Shown here: positions 11,526 to 22,300 of the stretch, piece after piece
Position numbering within the stretch: position 1 is the stretch's first letter
Layout of the letters: each line of letters begins with the position of its first letter
Source of the DNA: Termitomyces sp. T153
Taxonomy: Eukaryota; Basidiomycota; Agaricomycetes; Agaricales; Lyophyllaceae
DNA length: 64,000 bases
Direction: 5' to 3'
Assembly (NCBI GenBank): GCA_018296165.2
Contig: JACKQL020000088.1
Location: 1 to 64,000 of the forward strand
Notes under the pieces: model-generated
Databases searched by the model: none
The model's input: the letters and a program-made list of their open reading frames with translations, nothing else
Told to the model about the DNA's origin: nothing
Program-made: the position numbers and the translations under genes

Positions 11526-12636
11526 AGGAGGAGCACAGGGGGCATTAAGACACTGGTGGGGGAGAGACCTTTGAGGAACTGAGTAGAAGCTTAGTTAATC
11601 AACAAGGGGGCTCCCAGACCAAATCTGGAGACTTGTTCTGCTGTAAGGGCAACCTCTGGAGGCTGTGGCTCAATCACACAGCTGGCAAAGGGAAATCCAA
11701 AGTCTATTCAGTACTGTACAGTGTCTACTGAGATAACTACTCACCTGGCAAAGGGAAATCCAAAGAGAACAAGTCTGGGGATTCCCTAGGCCAGATGTGA
11801 TGCTTCAGAGGCTTCAGAAGCATGAGAAACAATCTATAGTATATGCAACAACTCCTGGGAAAGTGGCTGTGCACCTATTATATGCAACAATGAATCTTAA
11901 GAAACTGAGTTCCATCAATCCTTATGTAATGCTTATGTAAAATTATGTAAGTTGGCTGGCTTCAAATTTTTGGCCTTTTCCTTTGGTGTGTGGCAAAGAT
12001 CAATCATTGCACTGAATCACTCTTTCTTTTGACCTCTCTTTCCAATATGAGGCCTCAACCATTCTCTCTGCTCTGATAATGTGAGAAGAAGCTTTGTTTG
12101 GCCTGATAGACTCTACTGGCCCTCTTTTGGAGGTTTTTACACTCAACTGGCCATGTATGCTCTATACTTTTTGTCATCTCCAATCACTGATCATAGCTGA
12201 TAACCAGATTTCCACTATTGCATCCTTCTTCAGGCTTTTCTAAGCATTGAGTAGCTTTCTCTTCTTTCAGGTGGGCTTTCTTTTCTTTGCTTAATTGTCC
12301 AATGGCTGATTTTGGTGGTTGTTTCTATATTGAAGCTGAATTGGGCTAGGTGTACTCTTTTTCTGAGTGTAACTTTTATGGACTAATCATGGCTGAAATC
12401 AGACTTCACTACATTCTTCATTAGGCTCCTCTTCTGAGTGTTCAGTAGCTTTGCAGGTATGCTTTTTCTATTTTTGTCTGAGAACTAATTCAAGTATTGT
12501 CCATTTTCTTTTCTAAACAGTTATTGGCTTTCTGCTTTTAAGGTAGATCTCTTTCAAACACCAAATTGCTAACCTCTGTGAATTTCAGCACCTAATGTAT
12601 ATGAGTTGACAGTGTAGTATAGATATTCTCAATAGT

Positions 12637-13045
12637 TCTGGGACTTAGCATTGAGTTTGAAATACAAGGACCTAACCAAACAAAGTGAGGTTGGATCTGG
12701 GACTTAGCATTGAGTAGAATATAATGAAGTGAGGTTGGGTTTGGGACTTAGCATTAAGTTTGAAATACAAAGACCTAACAGAATGAAGTGAGGTTGGGTC
12801 TGGGACTTAGCATTAAGTTTGAAATACAAAGACCTAACTGAATGAAGTGAGGTTGGGTCTGGGATTTAGCATCAAGTTTGAAATACAAGCACCTAACTGA
12901 ACAAAGTGAGGTTGGGTCTGGGATGAAGCATTGAGTACAATATTGAGGACCTAACTGAACAAAGTGAGGTTGGGTCTGGGATGAAGCAATTGAGTAGAAT
13001 ATCAAGGACCTAACCAAACAAAGTGAGGTTGAGTCTGGGATGAAG
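12637..13045 (+). repeat. Minisatellite, about 59-bp unit, seven copies
   Basis: The phrase 'tctgggacttagcat' or a close variant begins at about 12,637, 12,696, 12,740, 12,799, 12,858, 12,917, 12,975 and 13,034. Units also share 'gaagtgaggttgggt' and 'gacctaac'. The spacing is 58-59 bases except for one shortened unit (44 bases). The array lies inside the Helitron-like insert and ends against its terminal palindrome. Confidence 0.9.
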
Positions 13046-13048
13046 CAA

Positions 13049-13085
13049 GAGCTACAGGCCGTGCTGAAGGCACAGGGTGTAGCTC
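13049..13085 (+). repeat. Terminal palindromic hairpin of the insert
   Basis: Arms 13,049-13,056 and 13,078-13,085 are exact reverse complements (8 bp), and the pairing continues inward with GTGC/GCAC around a five-base loop. It contains a CpG in otherwise CpG-poor DNA. It marks the 3' boundary of the insertion, directly before the resumed LTR. Confidence 0.8.
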
Positions 13086-13338
13086 GTACAGTATGACAGA
13101 GAAAAAAGACAAAAGTGATGTGTCAGCAATTGGTCAGCAGTTACATAACCTGGTGGCAGTGTCAAAGGAACCACACTTGTCTGAATTATTGACAGAAAAC
13201 CAGTGCAGCCTGAGGGCTGAAACTAGGACCAATAGATAGGGAAAAGGAAGGAGAATAAAGAAAAACTATAGCAGGGGAAATCTGACAAGAACTGGAGAAG
13301 GAGAAGGGGAAACAAGTGGGACATCCCCTGACAGTGAT

Positions 13339-14015
13339 AATAATATGATATAATAATAATTGTGATTAGATAAGATCACAATAAGAGTAGATATGGCTAT
13401 ACACTGCATATCTACCTAAAGTATAGCCCCTTCCAGACTGTTGTATGGTCTACACAATTCCTGTTGCAGAAATGGCTATGGATAGTCTGTATGAACAATG
13501 TTGCATCACAGAAGAGTCAAGTGACAATATAACCAAATGGACTTGTTATGCAAAGGGAGGGAGTACATGGCTGCACTGGGTCTGGGGGACATTACTACAT
13601 CTCTGTTGTTATTGAGCAGCAGTAATGGAAATGTCTGGTTGGCCATTATGATGGAGGATGGCTGCTCCTGCAAACACACTTGGGCCAGTGACAGCAAAGG
13701 GCATTTCAGCTCCTCCATCAACTTGAGGAGGGTGCTGGGAATGCTTTCATTTCTACACAATTGGAACCATGTTGCATCAATTCTGAATTTCCACCCATCT
13801 ATCTTTCTGATAGCAGTAGGCATACCATACTACTCAAGACATCACATTTGCTTGTCATCAATCTCACAAAAGATATCCAATAACATCATTGCCATTGCTA
13901 GCAGAACATACAAGCATACTCACCCCATTGTCAACTAGGGAGGGTGACTAGAGGTTCTCCGAGTAGACAGGGGAGCACCAACACACCTTTAACAAGATTA
14001 AGAAAATAGTGATGA
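13339..14015. other. Spacer between chromoviruses A1 and A2
   Basis: This stretch separates the target duplication of A1 from the LTR of A2. A minus-strand open frame of about 105 codons (13,823-13,506) exists, but its product has no family resemblance I recognise and no splice or promoter context supports it. It may be older host or repeat DNA into which both elements inserted. Confidence 0.4.
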
Positions 14016-14451
14016 TGTAAGGGCAAACTCTGGAGGCTATGGCTCAGTCACACAGCTGGCAGAGGGAGATAAAGTGTATTCAGTACTGTACAGTATCTAC
14101 AGACATAACTATACACCTGGTAGAAGGAGATCCAAAGAGAACAAGTCTGAGGAACTCCCTAGGCCAAGTGTGATGCTTCAGAGGCTTCAGAAGCATGTAA
14201 ACAACTGTACAGTACAACAGAAAAGTCATGTGACATCATGCATGTGCCCTTGACACATTGATGCACATGCTCAGGTCACATGACATGAGGGGCCACACTT
14301 GTCTGAATTATGCACAGAGAAGCAGTGCAGTGGAAGGGCTGAGACTAAGACCAATAAATAAGGAAAGAGAATAAAGGAAAACCATGAGGAGGGGAAACCA
14401 AGAAGGAGTGGAGGGGGAAAAGAGAGAACAAAATGGGGAGTTCCTCAACAT
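14016..14451 (-). repeat. 3' LTR of chromovirus A2 (436 bp)
   Basis: Begins TGTAAGGGCAAAC and ends TCCTCAACA on the plus strand. It aligns with the A1 LTR but with many more differences and a short extra segment near 14,225-14,285, so A2 belongs to the same family but is a distinct insertion. Confidence 0.85.
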
Positions 14452-17400
14452 CACTTCCCCTCTAGCATGCAGCATCTCAATGCACTGGGTAGAAAAAGTT
14501 GTAGATTGCTTGGTTTGCTGCAGAGATAGGATAGATGCCTCAAGTTGCCTTTGGTGCATTGGGATGTCTGCAATAGAAGTCCTGAACTAGAGCTGGTGCA
14601 CAGACATTGGCCTGTGGTTCCTAAGAGATGTATGTCCTTGATGCTATATTCCTTCCATTTCACCTTGAATTGCAACATCTTCTGAAACACCCCACTATCC
14701 AAAATTTCCTCCACCTTATACTCCTTATTGTTCACCAGAATTGGTGGTGGTAGTGGCTTAGGGAGATGGCCAGGAATGGGGTCTTCTGGAGCTAGAAACA
14801 GTCTGACAACATTAAAGACTGGGTGTAGTTGATGCAGGCCTGTCTCTCCACCACAAAGAGGCCAAGATGATGATGAGACAACTTCTGGGACAGTCTGGTT
14901 GTCTTGATGTCTGAGCTGTCCAGATACACCTGGTCCCCTGGCTGATATGTAGGGACTATGGTCTGTCACCAATCATTATACCATGCCATGTTGTCCTTGG
15001 CCTCTGCTAGTGCCACTTTGACCTCCTGGGCTCTCTTCATCCTTTTTACAAACTCATTCACTGAGTCATTCTCCGAAGCCTGTGCTCAAGGTTCAAACCC
15101 CATCCAAGGGTGGCATCTCATGTCCAGGAAGAAGGAGGTCACTTTTGTAGGCAAGTGAACATGGTTGTTATACTGAAACTCAGCATTGGGTAGAAGCTTG
15201 TTCTAGTCATCCTGTCTTTTGTTGCAAAATGGACTGAGGTACTGTTCTAACTCCTATTTAACCATTCCATTTGCTCATCTGACTGAAGATGGTATGCCAT
15301 GGTTGTGTGGAGTTTGAACCAAGGAGACAATACAACTCCCTAGTGAACTCAGCTACGAACTGAGAATCTCAATTAGAGACATATCCATCTGACAGACCAT
15401 GTAGCTTCCAGACATTCCTCCATATAGACTAGCAGCACCCATGGCCAAGCAGGTGGTGTGAGTGGGAATGAAGTGGGCCTCTTTGCCATAGAAGTCCACT
15501 ACTACTATGATTGCATTGTACCCATGGGCATTTGGGAGCTCAACAATGAAGTCTACCAATGCAATGCTCTAATGTGTGACCTGGATGGGAAGAGGGTGAA
15601 GCTGGCCTATGAGAGGTTGATGGCCAGGGCTTGGTCCAGAAACAGAGGTTGCAAGTGCTGGTGTAGGTGCTAATATAACAAGACATCTGGGGCCACCAGT
15701 AGTTCTGGGATACCAGCTCTAGCATCTTCCACTGGCCTGAGTGTCCTGCTACTCATAAACCATGGTGCTGCTCTACAATGCATTAACAGAGATCTGGCAT
15801 ATTAGAAACATAGATATGCTCACAGAAGGGCAAGAGCCCATATTGCAAGGCCCACTTGTTCACATGCACTGACTTGACTCCACTACATTGAGGTGGAAAG
15901 GCCTGAGCAGCCCATGCTATTGCATCCTCTTGTGCACCCTCCCAGTTCCTCCATTGTATGGCTTCAATGATGTTTGTCTTATTCCCTTGGACCACAATCC
16001 CTTCCAGAGTACCAACAGCTCTGGTCTGAGAAGGACAATATTGTCATCATTATCAGCCTGTAGGGATAGTGCCTCTGGCTTGCCCATGCTCCTTCAAGGT
16101 TTGTGATGCAGTAAGAAGTCAAAGTTGTCCAGGTACAAGGACCATTGAGCTTAGTTCCAATTGAGTTTCTTTGCTGTGCAGAAGTACTCAAAGATTTTTG
16201 TGGTCAGTCCAGACTTCAAACTTGTGCCAGGCACTCTAAAAGAAATGCCACCACTCTTCCAATTACCAAATGATGGCTAGCATCTCCTTATTGTGGATCT
16301 TTTAGCTCTTCTCTACTGCATTGAGGCTCTTGGAGTAGAAGGCTATAGGATGCTACTTACCATCCTCTTTAGACTGCTGGGAGAGAATTGCTCCTGTGGC
16401 AAAGTTTGAGCTGTCAGCCTCCACTAGAAAAGGAGAGTCATCATCTCAAATGAGGACAGGCTTGGAGGTTGCTTTCTTGAGGGCATAAAAGTGGCTTGCT
16501 GTGAGAACTTCTATTGCCAGGCCATGTCATTGATAGTGAGGTCAAAGAGAGGATGGGCATGGTGAGAGAAATCCTGGATGAACTTCTGGTAGAAGTTAGC
16601 AAAACCTAAGAAGGCTTGGACTTACTTCTTGTTCTTGGGCACTAGACACCCTTCAATCCCACCCCAGCCACCTTGACTGGGTCCATCTCAGTCATTCCAT
16701 GCAAGATCATCAAGCTCAGATACTCAGCACAGATCTGCTCAAACTCACACTTCTCTGGCTTGAGGTAGAGTTGGTTGCTGGCAGAGGCACTCCAGGACAA
16801 CATGTGTGATTTGATGGTGCTCCTCCAATGTTTTAGTGTAGATGAGGATATCATTGAGCTAACCACAGATGACACCCTTAGCAATTAGGTCACAGAAGAT
16901 GTTATTTATCATTGTCTGGTAAGTAGCTGGGCTATCAGTAAGGCCAAATAAAATTATGAGAAGTTCAGAGAGTCCATGATTGGTTTGCAACACTACATTC
17001 CACTTATTGCCTTTCTTGATGTACACATTGTTGTAGCCCAGATAGACATTCAACTTGGTGAAGTAACAGGCAGATTGGAGGTTATTGACAAGTTCATAAA
17101 TGAGCAGAAGTGGGTAGTGACTCTTCAGTGTCACTGCATTCAAGACTTGATAGTCCTGAACCAGACAAAGAGATCCATCCTTCTTCTTGATGAAGAAGAC
17201 TGGAGAGGCCATTGGCAACTTAAAGGGGCATATCCAACCAGAGCATAGATAGACCTTGCAACTGGAGGGTTTTGCACTGGGTATCAGTTCCATTGTGTGG
17301 TCCCATTGCTCATGCTCTGAGATCAAGTTGAATGGGGCACCATCCTATGGAAAGGCTTGGGCTGGGAGTTGGCTGCAAATGCCTTGACCAGTATCTCTGC

Positions 17401-18305
17401 CACTATAGGGGGGGCAGAGTGCTGTAGCATAGATTCTATCACCTACTTCAATGGTCTTATTCAGAGACTCTGGGTCGAGAACACTGGCAAACTCACCTTT
17501 GCATCCATCTTTCTCTTGGAGTTCACACCCAACACCCCTGACATCCTCATAAGGGCCTTCTTATAAGGGAGATGCCTGGGGGGGGGATCCACAAGATCAA
17601 GATCAGCATAGGAGAGGTGCCCTGCATCACAAGCATGCATAGCAGCACATTCATGGATTTTTGCTTGGTGCTCCTTCTGGGCCTCTCCTGCACAAGTTAT
17701 GCAGCAGTGTGGACATTCACTCATCTTCACTTTGTCCTTTGTCTAGTAAATCTCAGGGTTGTGTACACATAACCAGGTGAATCCCAGGATCATGTCTTGC
17801 TTTCCAAGACTGGTGACTGCCAAAGTGGCATGCTCTAAGTGGTCCTAGTAGTGGAGAACTAAGTTAACAACAGAACAAATATAACCTGCTTTGTTGAGTG
17901 TGCTGTCAATGTTATAGACTGGAATTGGGTGAGAGAAGGGGCAAGTGGTGAGTTTATGGCACTGCACATATCCTGTATCAAGAAAAAGGCCAGTAGCCCC
18001 ACTATCTAGCAGGGCAACTATGCTCTGAAACTGCTGGGTATCTGTCAACTTTATCTCTACCTGTAGTTTTAGCAAGTTAGTAGAGGAGGTGGAGAAAACT
18101 ACATAAAAATGAGGGAGATAACATTCTCAAGCAGGGAAGTTGGGGGCAGGGTCTAAGAGTGGTATCCCTCATCAAGGCTTTGACTGAGAATGACATTGGT
18201 ATGTCTGAAGAAGGACTTATTGTTTTAGGCACTGTATCCAGAGTGACAGCATATATATTGGATACTACAGACAGAAGAGCAAAACAATTAGTGGCAGATA
18301 ATGGG
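14016..18305 (-). mobile_element. Truncated Ty3/Gypsy chromovirus (element A2)
   Basis: A second member of the A1 family, same orientation. Its 3' LTR is 14,016-14,451. Inside follow, from left to right, chromodomain (14,640-14,730, 'EYKVEEILDSGVFQ'), integrase (15,350-15,730), RNase H and reverse transcriptase (16,100-17,330; 'SPVFFIKKKDGSLCLV', 'YFTKLNVYLGYNNVY') and protease (17,845-18,075; 'VALLDSGATGLFLD'). The element stops at about 18,305, where a family D LTR begins, so gag and the 5' LTR are missing. It carries more stops and frameshifts than A1, so it is probably older. A related gag piece in plus orientation lies at 59,310-59,715, but nothing shows it is the missing part. Confidence 0.88.
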
Positions 18306-18533
18306 TGAAATGCTTCTGTTATGGGTTATGCAACTTATGGTTCACACTTTGTAAGTCAAAACCAGTCATGATTCTATCTACAAAGTATGAAGTAAGGCAC
18401 TTCCTTATATAAATAGAGTAAGTACAGTTTTGAGAGTAGGGTCATGTGATGCTACCAAATTAATACAAATATAATAGAAATGTATGTATCTACTTGAGTG
18501 AGTAACAGGAGGTCTGCTGGATGCTCTATTATA
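18306..18533 (-). repeat. Solo LTR of family D (copy 1)
   Basis: The segment matches the LTR at 60,770-60,979 over its length, for example 'cttatggttcacac', 'aagtatgaagtaagg' and 'gtcatgtgatgct' in the same order. It is decayed (ends TGAAATG...CTATTATA) and lies exactly between the broken end of chromovirus A2 and the Copia LTR. No family D coding sequence flanks it, so it is best read as a solo LTR or an LTR remnant. Confidence 0.75.
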
Positions 18534-18787
18534 TGTTGAAGTCCAATCCTAGAGTCTAGAGTATTCACTAAGATAAGTATCCCCTCAATCTCTGTACAAT
18601 TGATTTCATTGTGCATACCTAGAGTATTCACTGAGATAAGTATCCCTATAGTATGTGTAAGCATTAAAGTCCAAAACTGTAAGTAGCTTTTGTACTCATC
18701 CTCAATCTCTGTACAATTGATTGAGGGTGGCTTATGTCTATCTAATGTATTTATATGTTTTCCTTGCCCATTGTGTCTTTGTTAGCA
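18534..18787 (-). repeat. Probable 3' LTR of the Copia element
   Basis: On the minus strand the segment begins TGCTAAC and ends TTCAACA and contains a TATA-like 'acatataaatac' (about 18,750-18,762), as expected of an LTR promoter. It lies about 100 bases beyond the end of the RNase H frame. It has internal repetition of 'cctagagtattcact' and 'ctcaatctctgtacaattg'. No partner LTR is available because the 5' side is cut off, so the boundaries are tentative. Confidence 0.55.
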
Positions 18788-19205
18788 GACAAAGAAGCCT
18801 GAGCTCCACCCAGGGCCAATGCATCATTGTATTTTGGCTCCTCCTCACCATGAGCTTTGCTCTGCTCCTCCTTGTGTAGGATTCTGGGTCATACCAAGCA
18901 TTACTTATAGTCTTGTGAATTGTAGTGCTGGTAAGGCATTCATATATATATCTGCCATGTTATCCTTGGTGTTAATGTTTTTGACAATGATTTTCCTCAA
19001 GGTGATGCATTCCTGTAAGAAGTGATATTTTATGTCCACATATTTCACTTGTTAATGTAGCAGGGGATCCTCAGATAGGTTTATTACAGAGTCATTATTG
19101 CATAGTATTGTCATGGCTCCCTGCAGTGCATATCCTATGCCTGTCATTAGCCTACATAGCCATATGCATTCATGTGTGGCCTCAAAGGCCACCATATATT
19201 CTGTC

Positions 19206-20350
19206 TCACAGAACAATGCAGCAACAGTTCATTGTTTCCTTGTGGACCATGAGATAGCTCCAGATCCCAGTGACCATGTATACCCTCCTGACACTCCTCC
19301 ATGTGTCAAGACAGTTTGCCCAGTCAGAATCAGTAAAGCCCACAAGTTCCAACAAGTTCTTGTGTCCTAAAGCCAGGCCCAGTTCATGTGGCCCCTTTAA
19401 GTAATGCAACATTGAAAGAGTGGGATTCCAGTGGGTCTGCATGTAACAGTTGAGGCACTGGGATAATTGTGCTATAGCATACTGAATATCTGGTCTTGTA
19501 AATACTGTAAGCCACAACAGCCCTCCCACTAGCTTTTTGTAGAGCAGTTGTGATATTTTTTTTGCATTCTTTTGGAGTCAGCTGTGAAATATCAACATAT
19601 CAAAGCTTCATCCCTAGCTCCATTGATGTGGACATGGCAGTGGCACTGGACTGGCCAAACTGCTGGATCAGCCTGTTGATAAGTACAGTTTGTGATAATG
19701 GACCTAGTGTTTTCTGCTGTTTTAGTTGACTGCAATTCCCAGGATGTGTTTTGGCTTACACAGGTCTGCAATTGTTCATACACTAGCCATCTCATTCTTG
19801 AGTTTCTTACTTGTCTCTGTTGTGCTTGTAATCATCAGGAAGTCATCAATGTGTACACCCACAATTATAATACCTGTGTCATCCTTTCTGTAATATACAC
19901 ATGCCTTGCATGCCAGCCTTGTGAATTCCCACTTCCTCATGTGACCACCAGCATTATGTTCCATATCCTCCCTGCTTGTTTCATCCTGTACAATCCCTTT
20001 TCCAGCTTACACACCCACATCTCCTTGCCTCTTGCCTCAAATCCCCTTGGCTGCTCCATATATACAGTCTCCTATTCAAGTAATACACTATTTAAAAAGG
20101 CTGTTTTGCAGTTGATCTGGGTTGCATTCCACCCCAGTGCCACAGCAAGATGCAGAAGAACTCTCCAGGATTCTGCATGCACTGAAAGTGAGGTTGTCTT
20201 CATGTAGTCCTTGCCATAGACCTAATTGAAGCCCTGTGTGACATGATGCATCTTAAACCTTGTGATCTTGCCTTTTAGGATTCTATGGCCTTGAGAGATC
20301 TCTTCACATGGGACTAAGGTCCAAATTCCCATCTCCTTCAAAGATTTCAG
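19206..20350 (-). pseudogene. Copia reverse transcriptase and RNase H remnant
   Basis: Recognisable pieces are 'CVYYRKDDTGIIIVGVHID' with the active-site Asp pair (about 19,900-19,830) and 'GGLLWLTVFTRPDIQYAIA' followed by 'LVGFTDSDWANCLDTWRS' (19,529-19,300), the RT-RNase H connection and first RNase H motif of Copia elements. The frame is broken into at least four pieces. Confidence 0.85.
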
Positions 20351-20775
20351 TTCCTCCTAGTACAACTCCTCCTACCTGTGTCCATCTGATGAGCTTCTTG
20401 CTTCCACCCATATTCTTGGAGTTTCAGGATCTTCTTCTAAGTTCAGGTCCTGTGGGTCCCCAATTGTGTCAAGCACCAATAGGACCTGATCAAGGTCAGG
20501 GCCCTGATCATTGATGTCATGCTCATCCACTCCCCTTTCTTCATTGTTTGCCTTTTTCCACTCTGCCTTCTTGCTTCTAATCTGCTCAGCCACCTCCTTT
20601 GATTCCCTGACCACCTTCTCTGTGCATGTCTCTTCCCAATTGCCTTGGCTTGCCTTCTCTGTTAGAATTACTATGCATGTTGATCAACAAATTTGTGGTG
20701 GTTCATTGACTAGAACTATAGATAGCTCAGTTTGATCTCCTACTGGGATCATTGTTGTCAGTTGAATGAGGTCTA

Positions 20776-21165
20776 TCAGTAGCATTTTTGGCAATAGATG
20801 TCAGTTGAATGAGGTCTATCAGTAGCACTTTTGGCAATAGAGGTTATGTTGAGGAAGTCTGAGTCAGATTTTTCTGGAATTGTAGGTTGTGTCTTTGGAT
20901 CATTGTGACTTTTTATGAACTGAATGTGATATGAGCTATACACCTTCTTTGCTGACCTGTTATAACACTGGTATGCTTGAGAATTTAGATCATATCTGAT
21001 AGGGACACATTCAATGGATTGGGCATATATCTTGGGGTTGCATTTGTTCTGTATGAGAACAAACACTCTGCAGCCAATTTCCTGGATATGAGTAGTTTGG
21101 ACATTTCCCATACCACAACTCATCAAGGGTGACATTACATACTGATGAGGTCTTAGTTTTGCCAT
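20776..21165 (-). pseudogene. Copia integrase, C-terminal part
   Basis: The frame contains 'QEIGCRVFVLIQNKCNPKI' and 'YDLNSQAYQCYNRSAKKVY', typical of the integrase C-terminal region of basidiomycete Copia elements. It is separated from the integrase core at 22,300-22,950 by the family C LTR. When that insert is ignored, the integrase sequence on each side becomes contiguous in a sensible order. Confidence 0.8.
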
Positions 21166-21170
21166 GAAGG

Positions 21171-22295
21171 TTTATAAGACCCAATTGTTGCTGAGCACTA
21201 TTTTTGGTATTTCTGATTAGACAGCATCTGACTATACTTCACATGACCATGTACAAGTCATGACACTTCTCATGTGGGATCTAGTCCCAAGGTCTAGAAC
21301 AATGTAGCCTTTGCATGGGATTTTAATGACCACAAGACTTCTGAATCACAAATTGCATCACATGGAGTCTGGACTTTGGATCTAGAATAATGAGGCCAAG
21401 ACCTTTCTTAGCAATGATTGCTAGTGACATTACCTGGTGACAATTTTACCTCCTTTCAAAAACAGATATATTAAAGGATATATGCTTTCTTACTTATTTT
21501 TTTCCCTGTTGAGCTTACAAACATACTTGAACAGTGTCTACACTTCAGGTTTTGATGTTAGTAATGTTCTTTTCTTGTGATTCACAATTTTTACACATTA
21601 TATTGATATTGCATATGTATACTTGTTTACCATACTGACATCCAGTATGTATCATAAACACTTAGACAGATGCCATTGCTGGTGGTGACTAATATTTCCT
21701 TTCCAATACTATACCTACAAACAGTATAAATACTGTCTGTACATAGAGACAAAAACAATGAACAGAGTACCATTCACCTCCTTAGCTCTCAGCTTACCAG
21801 CTTCAGATTTCTTATTACCTTTTCTTGTCATCACCAACAACTTAGCAGCAAGTCTCAATGACCTCAACCTCAATTTAGCATGGGTGCCAACTACAGGTGC
21901 TCTTAGTATTATTATGACTTAGCAATACTAGTGACTATGGCTAGCAACTAGTTTGCATTCATCCCTCAGTTTACATCACCTTCACCTATTCCTTGTTTCC
22001 TAACCCCTCTCTACTGCTTAGTTCCCCCTTTCCTAGCAACTTTTTTGCCTCTGTTCCCTTTTCTTTCTGCTATCCAGCAATCTTTTGTTACTGTCTAGCA
22101 AGTTAGGCTAGTGGTAGCAACACTTTTCACTTGACTCCTTGTTCCCTTCACATTAGGTAGCTCTTGCTTTCTTGGGATGGTTACTGACTAGCCCCCCCTA
22201 TTAACTTCCTATTGCTGGCTACCCTATCTAGTTGCTAGTGTTTAGGTCTTCCTTTTTGGTTTTCTGCATGGCAGCTAAGCAGCATAGGAGTGCAT
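21171..22295 (+). repeat. Solo LTR of family C inserted in Copia integrase (about 1.1 kb)
   Basis: The segment interrupts the Copia integrase frame. It is flanked by an imperfect 5-bp duplication, GAAGG (21,166-21,170) and TAAGG (22,296-22,300), as expected for retrotransposon integration. A second, inverted copy lies at about 32,821-33,932. It includes 'tgttgctgagcac' near the start and 'gtcttcctttttggtttt' near the end. No gag-pol of its own is present in the window. The start is decayed from a TGATAAG form, which is better preserved in the other copy. Confidence 0.75.
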
Positions 22296-22300
22296 TAAGG

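Larger units (their letters stand above)
11833..13085 (+). mobile_element. Helitron/HINE-like non-autonomous insertion with minisatellite and terminal palindrome
   Basis: The 1,253-bp insert begins TCTATAGTATATG, like the TC-starting 5' end of Helitrons, and ends in a 37-base palindromic hairpin (13,049-13,085, arms 'gagctaca' and 'tgtagctc'). No target duplication is visible. Just before the hairpin is a tandem array of about 59-bp units. The combination of a TC-type start, internal minisatellite, 3' hairpin and no target duplication is that of Helentron-associated elements (HINE/DINE-1 type). No CTRR is present at the very end, which fits Helentrons better than canonical Helitrons. No protein is encoded. 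The class call is inference; that it is an insertion is shown directly by the split LTR. Confidence 0.6.
5772..13333 (-). mobile_element. Complete, mutated Ty3/Gypsy chromovirus (element A1)
   Basis: The element runs on the minus strand and is bounded by LTRs at 5,772-6,211 and 11,642-13,333; the latter is split by a 1,253-bp insertion at 11,833-13,085. A 5-bp target duplication, GTGAT, lies at 5,767-5,771 and 13,334-13,338. Internal order from the right is gag, CCHC knuckle, aspartic protease, reverse transcriptase, RNase H, integrase, chromodomain, polypurine tract, the normal chromovirus order. Without the insertion the element is about 6.3 kb. The LTRs are very similar to each other, so the insertion is not ancient, yet the coding frame carries several nonsense and frameshift changes, many of CGA-to-TGA type. 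It cannot encode a working element as it stands. Confidence 0.93.
11642..13333 (-). repeat. 5' LTR of chromovirus A1, split by an insertion
   Basis: The LTR sequence is present as 11,642-11,832 and 13,086-13,333; the intervening 1,253 bp are foreign. The two parts join to match the intact LTR at 5,772-6,211, except for about two bases at the insertion point. The LTR ends at 13,333, immediately followed by the GTGAT target duplication. Confidence 0.92.

Noticed and set aside
12775..13017. Minus-strand open frame of 80 codons with repeated peptide words
   Set aside because: It is produced by the 59-bp minisatellite staying in frame; the peptide repeat mirrors the DNA repeat.
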